This document shows, piece by piece, positions 36,467 to 47,591 of a stretch of 64,000 nucleotides of DNA. The position numbers and the translations under genes are program-made. The notes beneath the pieces were generated by a model. The model worked only from the letters and a program-made list of their open reading frames with translations, was not told the origin of the DNA and made no database searches. The stretch is taken from the NCBI GenBank assembly GCA_903813345.2, contig CAIIXF020000009.1, positions 3,844,001 through 3,908,000 of the forward strand, written 5' to 3'. Within the stretch, counting starts at the first letter, position 1. The number at the start of each line of letters is the position of its first letter. This DNA comes from Owenia fusiformis (Eukaryota > Annelida > Polychaeta > Sabellida > Oweniidae).

Positions 36467-36968
36467 AGCCCCCGATAAATCGGGCTACGTATACCGCCGT
36501 GTTTACATTAGGGGATTAGAAGAGTTTATTTTTTATTTAGGTATGCAAGCTACGTATATCAATATTAGGCCTTCATTCATGTACTCGTGTGCATGTAATC
36601 AGCATGCCCTTCAATATTATGTAAACCAGGCTATTCAAGTATAATGTACACTATTTATGTGTGTACTACATACAATACAATTCCCTGGGAAACAAAACAC
36701 AAATAAGCCTACGTTTTATATGTTCAAAATGAGCCATTTGATTGATGCAAACACTAAATAGCTTCATAAATAACATTTACAAAGTATATCTAATAGTAAT
36801 TTTCAATTTCAATGTTGAAACTTCCCTGGTTAAGATTATATGGGAAATCATCACGAGACGAAGATCGTTCACCTTCCTGGCTTACCTCTGAATCGTGTAC
36901 CGGGCAATCTCTTTATATAGTTTAGCGAGAGCGGTGCGCCTGCGCAGTTTTAAACTTTGGCGCACACT
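36467..36968. mobile_element. TTAA-flanked nonautonomous transposon, copy 2 of the family at 8108
   Basis: Flanked by TTAA at 36463-36466 and 36969-36972. Its right end (ggcgcacact) is the complement of the left end of the copy at 8108-9074 (agtgtgcgcc), and the internal phrases 'gggctacgtata', 'cctggcttacctctgaatcg' and 'tatatagttta' align in the same order. It is about half the length of copy 1. Confidence 0.65.
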
Positions 36969-36972
36969 TTAA

Positions 36973-38283
36973 AGAAATTTAGCCTTTATACAGTAATAAT
37001 AAAGTCAAACAAACTTGGAGATATTTAACTAGCAATCAACCCATCAGCACACTTTTCACCAAATATGCAATCATTTTTTACAATGTTTAATGCATTACTA
37101 TTTTTTATTTTGATGAATCATATAGTTCTTGAAAGAAAAACTTAATTGCTTTAAGATAAGTGTTCCCCATGTTTTTTCTCCATTGAAAAATCTCATGCCA
37201 TCCACTGGTTTCAATTCATTGTGGTCATTCAAATTCAGTATCTTTAAAGTCCCTGGAGCAATCAACTTTCCCTTTAGGAAATCGAACATGTCTTGAAGCA
37301 CATTCTTATTATGCATTCAACGATATAATAGAAGGTTGCATTTTTGTGAAAATTAGGTCAACATTTTTGAAAAAGTATGTTGATTGGTCCATTGTCCTTT
37401 CAATATCACTTAGGTCTGATTAACTAAATTATCATTATATATACTTTTCTTGAAGATAATGAATGGATCTAAAAGATACATCCATGTTCATGATCAGAAA
37501 ATATATTCATAATTCAAGTTAGGGTCGTTTGAAACTGTTTGCGATAATCTACGTGCTCCTTTTTCCATAAAGCGATTTTTCTGTAGCGACCCCTCAGTTA
37601 CATGTACGTCCATGTAGAATCAGTTAAATACAAAGAGGATCGACAGCCATGATTCAAATCCGATCCTCCGCGGTTGACTGACATGGACCTTGTACTGAAA
37701 GCAAATCAAGCACTTCCATGCGAGTTTGAATATTACAATACTATTCTAGGTTATGTCCATCTCTTGATTAAAACTAAATTTTTGTCAGGTTTGGCTGCAA
37801 ATTTTCTTTGTTCAGAGATCTTGTCTAGCTACAAGCCCTTGTGACCCCCCCCCCCTCCACTACACACCTCACCTCTGGTGGTGAATGAGATAAAAAGGGG
37901 GAGGATACAGAGACTTAGAGCATTTTGCTAAAGATATCACCGCCTACCACAAACAATGCCACCCCCTAATTTTGGAATAACTTTAATTCTCAATAATGGT
38001 TAAAGAATCTTCATGATTTTTAGAGAGATTGTTCAATGGAAGAAAGATTGGTATGCTTGCATCAACAACTTGGAATTTTTTCATTATTGAGAACGATTCC
38101 AAAGTTGGTGCCATTATTTGTGTCATACTGTCATAACAATATGTCACCACTTGTGCTGTGTGGTGACATAATTACAACAATTGATATGGATTGCAATAAA
38201 TGTGACTTCTGATTTCAGCATACAACTTAATTACAATTGCAAGGATTTAAATTTTTCACTTATTTTGGTAATCACCATAATTA
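36973..38283. other. spacer with minor inverted repeat
   Basis: No gene is visible. Arms of about 35 bp with the phrase 'ttctcaataatg' pair 37966-38005 with 38085-38122, a probable old MITE. A run of C at 37847 and purine-rich tracts near 37890 are of low complexity. Confidence 0.4.
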
Positions 38284-38695
38284 CTCAGATGCGAGTAATT
38301 AGTTACCAGTTTAGCCGCCAGGTGGCTGATTCGGGGGAAATAACATGGCAGGGTATTACAAAATTCCCTTAAACTTGAATATTCATCAATTTTAGTGGTT
38401 CACTTTTCATATTACCCTCATGTAGGCTATCTGATATCTATCCAAATCAAAATGTGTCCAGTAAAAGAAAATATTATCTGCCCAACACAAGTAAAGATAT
38501 TTCACTTTTGTGACTTTACAACATGGGGTCTATGGGGAATCTCCCCGACCTAGAAGTCACATTTTCAAAGAAAATTAAATTTTCAAAGTTGATAAACTCT
38601 TTTCAACACCACATTTCTTAAACTAATTTTACGTGTAGAATCCAAATATGACATCAGTTTGACTGAATTTTTAATTTTTAATAACGTAAATCATA
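38284..38695. mobile_element. second copy of the eIF3L-intron MITE, right end lost
   Basis: Begins ctcagatgcgagtaatt and follows the copy at 28399-28827 for about 400 bp in the same orientation, but stops before the inverted right end. It lies just past the 3' end of the globin gene. Confidence 0.65.
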
Positions 38696-38785
38696 CGTAT
38701 AATAAAATAATTAACTCTAGAAACGTCAACTTACAACAATTAATTAGACATAAAATATACAATTAATTTTATGTAATAACAGTTT

Positions 38786-38795
38786 TTTATTTATT
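38786..38795 (-). other. poly(A) signals of the globin gene
   Basis: Two overlapping AATAAA hexamers on the minus strand (AATAAATAAA), about 250 bases beyond the globin stop codon. Confidence 0.6.
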
Positions 38796-39044
38796 AACAG
38801 ACAAGTGTACATATGCACAACTATGTTTTGTGGTCAATTTAAAATCAAAATTGAGTCTCTTTGAACCTAAATGACATTTAAAATTGACGCTAATTTTGAG
38901 CCCAAATTTAACATATGTCTTAAAAATGACCAACAATGTTAATACCAGTATCACATCAGACCACCTTCTGCCAAAGAAGCACATTAATGAAAGAGATGAA
39001 CTACCATGGCGAAGTGTGGCCGAATCAATGTCCACATGTTGTGT

Positions 39045-41454
39045 CTAATTGTATTTTTCCTGTCCCTCAATCATGACGTCGATGATGAATTGGTACAGTT
39101 TGGTCCAAAGCGCATTGTGGTCATCTGTGAAGGAATCGCCCATCTTTTCTTTCATCAACTCTCGTTGTGATTCACCCAAGAACTGAAAAACAACAGGTGA
39201 AATCAGATTTGAATATAGGCCTGATAGATGCGACTATCGCTTATGACAATATGAGCGTTGAATCAGAATAGACGTTTCCGATTCACCGTGTTTGTATGCG
39301 CATGCGCAGCAAGGACTTCAATTTGCACACCTAAAAATGGCGAACATGGAATCAGAACATGGGACTATCATTTTTGCCTGACTGACATCTTAGTACTCAA
39401 CTTCATTTATATTCAATACAATCTTGACACTATCATAAATGGCAGTCACATTGTAGGCCTATGTCATCCTCCGAACTCAGGGCCAGATATCACCTACTTC
39501 CTTAGGCAGGAATGAAGGCTGGCCATTGATCTCTGTATTCCGAAATAATCAATAGTTTATTTGAACATTTACTTAAAATAAGCATATCTTAATTCGTTAA
39601 AATCAAAGAAGATCTTGCTTCCAATCAACTTACAATAAGTTCTATATACCTATAAGTACCATTGTTACCATTGTGTGTCAGGTATGTTATGTAGGAATTG
39701 TATAATGTTTCAATTAAGTTAATAAATTGATCTAAAAAAACTTACAGGGAAGAAGTCACGTGGGATGTTGTAACCATTGGTTCCGTGTCTGCCACCGAGG
39801 GTAAGAAGAGATGGGACGATGCTCTCTAGGTTGTCAAGCTTATCGACAACCTCGCCGATCATCTTGGATACCATGGTGATGTGAAGCATGAGACGGGAGG
39901 TATCTTGCATTTGTCCTTCGGCTTTGGTAGAGGCGAAGGAGAAAACAGACTGGGTTTCTGGGTACTTTTCGAACATCCTAGAAAAGTAAACCACATTAAT
40001 AGAGGTCAATAAAAGCAAATGATGATTGAAAAAGTATGGAGGGGATTTCTCTGATATCAACAAGAATGGCAACCTATGTCCTCATGCTTTTTTGAACACC
40101 TCGTATGATTTACTTCAAATATACATCCAGTCCTAGTACTGGGATATATTCAACCAAATATAGTACCAGCGTGAAATGGCAAAATGACAAGCAACTATTG
40201 AATTCAAAATTCACAAAATTGTAAAATTATTATAAAGTAATGTACATCCACTGGCATTGAAGGTAAAATTTGATCGAAAATGAAATCATTAAACTCGCTA
40301 CGTCATCTTTTCGAACATACACGACTGCAAAATTTTGGCAGCATCAAAACTCTTATATTGGATCCCATGATAAACCTGTCCATTTTCACAAAGTAAAAAA
40401 TTCCCGACTTGATGGAAATCAGGATTAAATTATATGTAAAGCAAAGGCAGGCTTTACCAAAATGAGCAGTCACGGTAACCAAATTTTTTAAGAGGGGTGT
40501 ATAGTGCCTACCTGTAGAACATGTCAAGCCCAGCCTGTGTGGGGCTGGCGCCCATGAAGGTTGTCCAGCTGAGCTTCAACTTTTGCTTCTCGTTGACTGT
40601 GAGAACCAGTTTGTCGCTTTTGTTCTGGTAGCGAACTCTCTCGAACAGCCTACAACACAACAGAAATGCATTTAATTGGCGAACGTGCGCAACAATTAAC
40701 ACAATATGGAGTCATTTCACTTAAAGAGTGTCTGATACTTTGCTTTTTGTGCTTCCTAAACTTTGTGCGGGGAAAGGATATCATAATTTAGAAAGATTAA
40801 TTATGGAAAATTTCAGTGATATAAAGTAAATAACGTAGCTAATGCAATTGCTATTGTTGCTACAGTTTTTCGGTCCCTGTTACCCAGTATTATGAAAAGG
40901 GTAGAAATAGTAAAAGTGAATAAACAACGTCAATGAACAAGTTGACTTTTTTCTACACAATAAGGCACAAGTATAAAATGCTACTTACTCGCAAATCATG
41001 GTTTCTGATACTTGTCCTAGATCCTGAAATTAAACATCGATATTTATGATATGAAAAACATTTCAAACATAAGCAATAGCATCCAGGAGATGATTTCAAT
41101 TGGTAATACCAAATTTTGATCGGTAACACCTAAATATTTTTTTTAACTGAATTATCACATTATCACACGTAATAAAATGAATAAATAAAATACGTGTTAA
41201 AAGTACACTCCCCTTCATAAATATTTCGTGGTAGCTTATTTTAGAAAATATTGGTATTTCGAAAATTAGTAATGCTTGTTTCAAAACTAATGCTATTTTT
41301 AAAACGAAGTCATCACAAATGTTGTATTTTATTTCATAGATAAGGTTTCTGTATTACATGTGCAAATGCAGTCATTAGTTTTGAAACCAATTAAATCAAA
41401 CATTTTTCTTGTTGAAAATTTTTGAATTGAAATAGTCGAGATTTAACTTACCAT
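39045..41454 (-). CDS. globin with neuroglobin-like histidine spacing, complete, 5 exons
   Basis: Minus-strand coding exons: 41452-41454 (only the ATG), 40989-41023, 40512-40649, 39746-39977 and 39045-39182. All introns are GT..AG and the joined frame is 181 residues plus TAG. The globin fold is evident from LSWTTFMGASPTQAGLDMFY in helices A-B, FEKYPETQSVF in the C-CD region, a distal histidine in RLMLHITMV, a proximal histidine in LGGRH, and FTDDHNALWTKLYQFIIDVM in helix H. The two histidines are 32 residues apart, as in neuroglobin, not 29 as in myoglobin. Introns after FY (phase 2) and after DFFP (phase 0) match the ancestral B12.2 and G7.0 positions. An additional intron lies in the N-terminal extension. 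There is no signal peptide, so it is intracellular; oxygen binding or redox roles are family expectations. The ATG-only first exon is inferred from the match of ATG to a strong donor (ATG/gtaagt). Confidence 0.9.
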
Positions 41455-43349
41455 GATGAAGATTGGGGTAGGCGATAAGTACGTCTGTCGTCGAAGGCTG
41501 CAAGAGGGTGGAATAAGGTGGAAGGAAAAACGGACCCAAAAGTGGATTTCGGAACTACTTTTAAATATTCAATTAATACGGTCAGTGATTCTAAAATATT
41601 ACTCCGCGATAAGTTGGCAACTTGTTATGATTACTGATTTCGTCTTGTGGCTGTACTCACTGAATCGCTGTTTTAACGAATTATACTGACTGCATGAGTT
41701 CACGTCAAGCATCTAATTTTTACTTAATTCACACGGTATTTTTAACCAAATGAGATGGTGACGCTGTGGTTCAATCATCTAATCAAGTTTGAAATAGCTT
41801 TAATTGAATCATCTTGAATTATTCAAGTGTGGAAAATAAACTTTTCTGTACTTTGGGATATATGTTTTCATTTGAACAACCCAGAAAAGCGTTAAAAAGG
41901 CCTATTATTTGAACATTTTTCTACTTAAGGATGTCAATAAAAGAGACATAAACAGGTTTTAAAACAAAGTTGGTAAATCGGGGCAATTTTTCGAAGGAGA
42001 GTGTATCTACGTAGTTCATTTTTATTACGGGGAATCTCAGAGATTTTTTAAACCTAGGAGAAATCTAAACATCTGCATATTACAAGCAATGTATTTTATT
42101 GTATACATATATTATTTTACTACTCGTAGTTAATGTCGTATAAATTGTTTTTCAAGAAGCTAAATATTTGGCTTTAACCACAATAAATCTTGAATATATT
42201 ATCTGCAAAGGACCTCCTTGGCCATGGGTACACGTGCAGGCCCGTAGCCAGGGGGAGCTGGGGACCATGCAGTTTTCTTAGCACACTTCGCTTAACTTTT
42301 TAGCCAAACTGTCAACTCTTCCTTTGGAACCCCCCCCCCCCCCCGGTAAAAGCTGCTGACTCCGATCAAGGACTTGTAGGCCTACATGTTTCTGCGCCGA
42401 ATACCTTACCTGGTAATAGGTATTATTTGAACGCGTGGTCGGTGAGCAGTATTTGGCATCAGCATTTGGCCCACCAACGTCAATGTCTGAATGTGCAGAG
42501 CTAAAATTATGTCCACATGTGCTAGATGATCATCAGAGGCCAATGCCCTAATGTTATACAATCATGAATGTCAAGGCATAGGGACAACAAATACTGGTAT
42601 TTTAATCATAGGCTCAAAAATACTAAGTTGTAAGCTCATGTATTATTGCCACAATTCATGTAAGTAAAAATCATATCCGAGGGACGCAGTCATCAATGGC
42701 AGTTAGGCGACTTCATATTTCATATTTTTTTAGCACAGGCCAAGGGAAAAGATGTAGTGATAAACACAAAGAAAATCACAGGTGCACAACTTCTATTGAG
42801 GTGCACAACTTCTATTGAGACCACTTATGATTCCAACAATATGTATTGTTTTCAAAAACAATCGTCAATTGACAAAAAAACATTCTGGTACTCAGAATGG
42901 TTTCCATATAATATTTGTTTTTCAACAAAGGAACTAAAAGCCATGTTTTATCATAATGAGGTTTAAAACGAATAAGAAGTTGGTGTGTCAGTTAGAATAA
43001 TATTTCAAGATTGAAATATTCTATTGTCATTATTCTTTCCGCAAGACCCGCATGCGGGGAGGGTCGGAAAAAGGCACACACTTTATTTTCCTAGTCTTGT
43101 TTTAAGACTCGCATGGACCCCTCGCTCTGTTTTCGTGTACTATATATGTGTATTACATACCTAGCGAAGCATTTGTATGGAAGTCAATGGGAAAGTTAGC
43201 GAGCTATATCCACCGATATTGCCCGATTACCCCGATATAGCCCGCTTACCTCGTTTTGATATTAGATTTCTTTAATAACCATGATAATATCATGACGTCA
43301 CGTCATTGATACAAAGTAACCATGGGAACAAAGGCATGTAATACATCAG
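41455..43349. other. spacer 5' of the globin gene
   Basis: The first 150 bases probably hold the globin 5' untranslated region and promoter. At 42239 a phrase 'aggcccgtagccaggggg' matches the opening of the repeat at 33200, and a C-run follows at 42332. The short duplicated phrase 'ggtgcacaacttctattgag' occurs twice in tandem near 42781-42819. No gene is supportable. Confidence 0.4.
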
Positions 43350-45136
43350 TTATGTCACTATGACGTGAAATATGCCTTCGTTCTTGCCCAAATATAGAGC
43401 CTCCCAAGGTCGGCCTATATTGGGAGAACTCAGGCATATTTCACGTCATAGTGACCACGGGGGATAAGCAAAACGAGGGCGAAGCCACGGACTGCGACTC
43501 GCGTAACTTTACACCGCAGCCCAGCGCCAAAATGGAGGGACATCCGGCAGTGCCTACTGCTTCTTCCGACAAAATAGAGAAATCCAGGAATTTTAAATGC
43601 TATCGTATTGTCTAATCGGTGACCAAAATATTACTCTGTATCTACTGTTGGTCTGTAGATAAGAAAATAAGCAGTTGTCCAGATCAAGCTAAAACAGTAG
43701 CAAAGTTCTGATTTTACCTGTAAAATATGTGCATATTATTTAATTTACTATACACTTGAAAGGAGTTTTAACACGTTTCTGATATCTAAAGGTTAGTTGA
43801 GGCTCCGAGTATAATTCGTGAAAATGATTTGATAATAGAATGTGTTCATGAGGAGAAAATTAGATTCAAACTGCGCATTCATAGTGGACGCAGTCCAGTA
43901 AACAAAGCTATTTCAACAACGCAACACAGCCTCCATTGATATTCTAAGCAACGCAGTCCAGCCGCGAACACGAAATAAATAAGAAAGTGTAAACTATATT
44001 CCTACGCTATTATTGTTTCAGGAAAAGAAAGTCAGCATCCAGATTATCATTCAAAGTTACGTTGATTAACATATATCTATTACCTGAATCAATGTCCCAA
44101 ATTGCTATATTGTATCGTTTAAGACCTAGAAATATGGCAATTCAATAGCATATTTGGCAGAACAGTCGAGCGCAAGATGACAACGTAATATGTTTATTAC
44201 AAACCAATTTGTGGATAGGATTAAATATATAGATAATTGGATAGTGGTGAGACTTTTTATAAGAAGTAGAAATGCGAAACAATTAACTTTTTGATGATGC
44301 AATAAAAGCTGTTGGGGAAGGGTACATTAACTATATCTAGTATTTAAGATATCAGGAAAATATCAAATAATTGGAGAGTTGGTGAGTTAATGTAATTTTG
44401 GATGATCTTTCCAACAGTCCATCAATATTGCTAGCTACCACAAATTCATGATTTCAGCTGTATTTGACAGCTTGTATATATTTGCAGAATGGATTGAGAC
44501 ACGATGTAAGTCTATTAAAATAGCCCTTTATATTCAATTTTGTCCAAAGTTGCTCTATTTCGGCCACACCTGTACACACATTGTGCTATCTACCTTTGGC
44601 TGTGATTGCGTTCAGCTTCAGATATAAAGTAACACTGAGTCGTGGACTGCGTTGGACAGATGGATGGACTGCGACTATCAAAAATTCCAATTGTCTATGT
44701 AATTGTACGTTTTCCGCTTACCAAATATCACACGAAGATGTAATTGTAACAACAGAACATGAATAATTATATTAATTCGATGTCATTTCTGATTCCTTTG
44801 TTTAAATCGGTATATTAGGAACAAATATTGACAAAATTACATTTTTTGTGGCAGATTTCGAATTCATTTGTGATCATGCTAAACTATTGGACAGCCGAGC
44901 ACCAAGAATGCCATTGCAGGTGGAGTATGAATATGTTGATCACCGACTGGAACATACTAGCTATTCTGTAGAATATCCAAACCAATAATCTACCCCAAAT
45001 CATAACATGCCTTCCAAATTAAGTTTGGACTTACCGCCATTGTTCAGCTATAATGCGTTGTAATCTCGTTTTGAATTACGCGAGTCGCAGTCCGTGGCTT
45101 CGCCCTCGTTTTGCTTATCCCCCGTGGTGACATAAC
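43350..45136. repeat. palindromic repeat split by a transposon
   Basis: The left arm 'gttatgtcactatgacgtga' (43350 on) and the right arm ending 'tcacgtcatagtgac' at 43455 form an inverted repeat whose last bases, 'ataac', are found only after the inserted element at 45132-45136. Removing 43456-45126 and one GTGAC copy restores a perfect outer arm. The loop of the palindrome contains a smaller pairing of 'cccaaatata' with 'tatattggg'. Confidence 0.75.
43456..45126. mobile_element. 1,671-bp transposon with 51-bp perfect terminal repeats and 5-bp target duplication
   Basis: The first 51 bases, starting CACGGGGGATAAGC, are repeated exactly as the reverse complement at the right end. GTGAC flanks both sides (43451-43455 and 45127-45131). 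The interior is AT-rich, and the only protein-like start is a 27-codon frame near 43532 beginning MEGHPAVPTASSDKIEK, which may be the remnant of a first exon. A 5-bp duplication with CAC termini is the pattern of Transib/RAG-like transposons, but the heptamer does not match CACAGTG and no transposase is present, so the assignment is open. Perfect end identity suggests recent activity. Confidence 0.85.
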
Positions 45137-45527
45137 CTCTAAATACGAATGTATGTCGTCAAGATGTGGAAGCAGGGGAGGGGGTCACAAGGGCATGTAG
45201 CCAAGAGTAGACAGACTACAGCATTGTCTCCGGAGTATGGAAATATTCCATCAGAATTTTTCTATATTTGATCAAGGACCACATGAATTGACCAGCTAAG
45301 AGCGACGCTGAGAGAGACGATAGAAAATATAGTCTAGTTTTAATATGTGTCTTCGATTTGGAATTTTTTATAAATGAAGTTGCAATTCATATATTTAGCT
45401 CCTCGCTAATTTTCACTTTTAAACTAACTCTGCACATAATGGCACACAAATAAAATGTTGATGAAAAGATGGAGGAATGATTGACACAACATAATAAGAC
45501 CGTTATTTTAAAACATTTTAATAGTAC

Positions 45528-45628
45528 AATAACGTCATTTCTAAGGCCAATATAGTGAAATATTGGACCGAGGGCCGAAGGCCCAAGGTCCAATATTTCA
45601 CTATATTGCTCGCAGAAATGACGTTATT
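45528..45628. repeat. 101-bp palindrome
   Basis: AATAACGTCATTTCT at the left end and AGAAATGACGTTATT at the right end are perfect complements. Inside, 'aatatagtgaaatattgg' pairs with its complement around a core 'agggccgaaggccc'. It could extrude a long cruciform and is immediately followed by the fold-back at 45629. Confidence 0.8.
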
Positions 45629-46435
45629 AGTAATCACCCTATGCAGACAGAGCCTGTGGGAAATATTGGGTGCGGAGCAAATGAGCGGAGGGTGCGGAGC
45701 TAACGGTCATTTTTGAATTTAAATTTGGGATATTTCTGAAACTAAGCCGTTTTGGGACTTCAAATATACCAAGATATGTGTATTTGACACCAAATATCAA
45801 TACAATTGTGAAAATAGTAGCGCAATTCATTCTATAGCGACGCAGTGTGCCTTAAACCTTTCCCAGACCTATATATTTTGAAATTATCCTTTTAATACTG
45901 AGTCCCCAGCATTCATAAAAAAATGGTGTTCAAGGTACACTATCTATACAAATTATTTTTGCATCTTGGAAGCCAGGCAGTATCTGTGTGATTTTATAAA
46001 AATTCGGAAATGTTCTTCAGATATGAGCCCCCTCTAAATATTGGGTGCGGAGCTACGTTTATGGAGCTGCAGATACTGCCTGGCTTCCAAGATGCAAAAA
46101 TAATTTGCATGGGTAGTGTATCTTGAACACCATTTTTTATGAATGCTGGGGACGCAGTATTAAAAGGATAGTCTCAAAATATATAGGTCTGGGAAATGTT
46201 TAAGGCATACTGCGTCGCTATTAAATGAATTGCACTACTATTTTTCACAATTTTATTGGTATTTGGTGTCAAATACACATATCTTGGTATATTTGAAGTC
46301 CCAAAACGGCTTAGTTTCAGAAATATCCCAATTTTAAATTCAAAAATGACCGTTAGCTCCGCACCCTCCGCTCATTTGCGCCGCACCCAATATTTTCCAC
46401 AGGCTCTGTCTGCATAGGGTGGTAATATTACCACC
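45629..46435. mobile_element. fold-back element with arms of about 355 bp
   Basis: The left arm (ccctatgcagacagagcctg from 45637) is mirrored with few changes on the right, ending near 46419. Centre 'ttcttcagatatgagccccc' lies near 46020. The right edge carries an 18-bp perfect palindrome GGTGGTAATATTACCACC at 46418-46435. The motif 'tgcggagc' recurs. It encodes nothing recognisable; the short frames seen are arm artefacts. Confidence 0.8.
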
Positions 46436-47440
46436 GTTAACGACCAGGGCTGAAATAGCAAGAAAATCTTACGCACTGAACGATATATAATTTCCCGGGG
46501 AAAATTTGCCGGTCCAGAATATATTCAAGACCGGTAAAAGAAATTATGGTCCCCTGGGGATTATGGTCCCCTTTATTAAAGGCCCTTACTGGCCCTGATT
46601 GTGGATACGATAATAAGGGAAAGAGTTGTATTTAGGTCACCATTTAAATCAATGGAAAGTAGGACCATAATTTGATAGGACCTCCTACCCTTTTACACCT
46701 GTTCATATGGACCACCACTATGACGTCACACATTTCTCAGGTCGATATAGTAAATTGAATGCCTTCTAAACTAGCACTAAAACCCCTAGAACTGGCCCGG
46801 CAAGGTGGTAATAATACTGCATGCTTGGGCCTTATCTTCTGCATTTATAGGTCAAACATGATGAGCCCTGTCGAAAATTGCATTCTAGTATGTAAATGTA
46901 ACAAACTGTAATTTAAAAAAAAGTATATGTAAATTACAAAGGCAAAACAGGGTATCTTTATAGTGTATGTTAATTATAAATACACGAAGTACATACATTT
47001 CTTTCTGCATTTAAACTTGAATAGGGGTATGGGGTTTAACACGTATCCGCTACCTCTGCCTCTGGAGTCCCGGGAAAACAAAAATAATAGTAGCAAAGCG
47101 AGATACACACCATGATCTATTTATTATTCAATGATTGAACAATGTGACTCAACTGTACCTGCGAGCTGTTACTAAAAAACGGGAAACCTGATGAATCGCT
47201 GCACAAATATACAGTGAGTATTACCCTATATATCTTAAGCTAGTAATCGCATTTTGATATTTCATTGATCGTGTGTAGCATCCGTGTAATCAGTAAAATA
47301 TATTTTTAAAGCTGTTTTTGGCAATTTCTTAAAACCTATTGCTTATCAAGTACTATAAGCATTATGTAATGTATAAGTGGATTGCCCTGGATTCAGATTT
47401 TCATTCTAAACCGAGTTATAAACAACAATTTATGCTATAA
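46436..47440. other. spacer before the EF-hand genes
   Basis: No gene or clear repeat is seen apart from two short copies of 'ggtcccctggggattatgg' type sequence near 46550. It should contain distal regulatory DNA of EF-hand gene 1. Confidence 0.35.
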
Positions 47441-47591
47441 TTAACCAGTGAAGGCAATACCATGACGCTTTTTCACCGAATTACGCCATGTACATATGCG
47501 AGATGAAAATAATCACAGACCTGCTATTTCGCTCGTGATTTATTTCCATCAGTCGTCCAAGTCGCAACGCTCTGAACTACACGCAAGAATC
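47441..47591 (+). promoter_or_regulatory. conserved proximal promoter/5' UTR of EF-hand gene 1
   Basis: About 150 bp upstream of the start codon are clearly conserved with 56358-56505 upstream of the paralogue: 'agtgaaggc', 'caccgaattacgccatgta', 'tgaaaataatc', 'tttcgctcgtg', 'tacac.caagaatcATG'. Conservation beyond the coding exons shows that the duplication included the promoter. Confidence 0.6.

Noticed and set aside
37640-37690. tRNA-like T-loop phrase 'gattcaaatcc'
   Set aside because: No matching acceptor stem, D-arm or anticodon arm could be built upstream.
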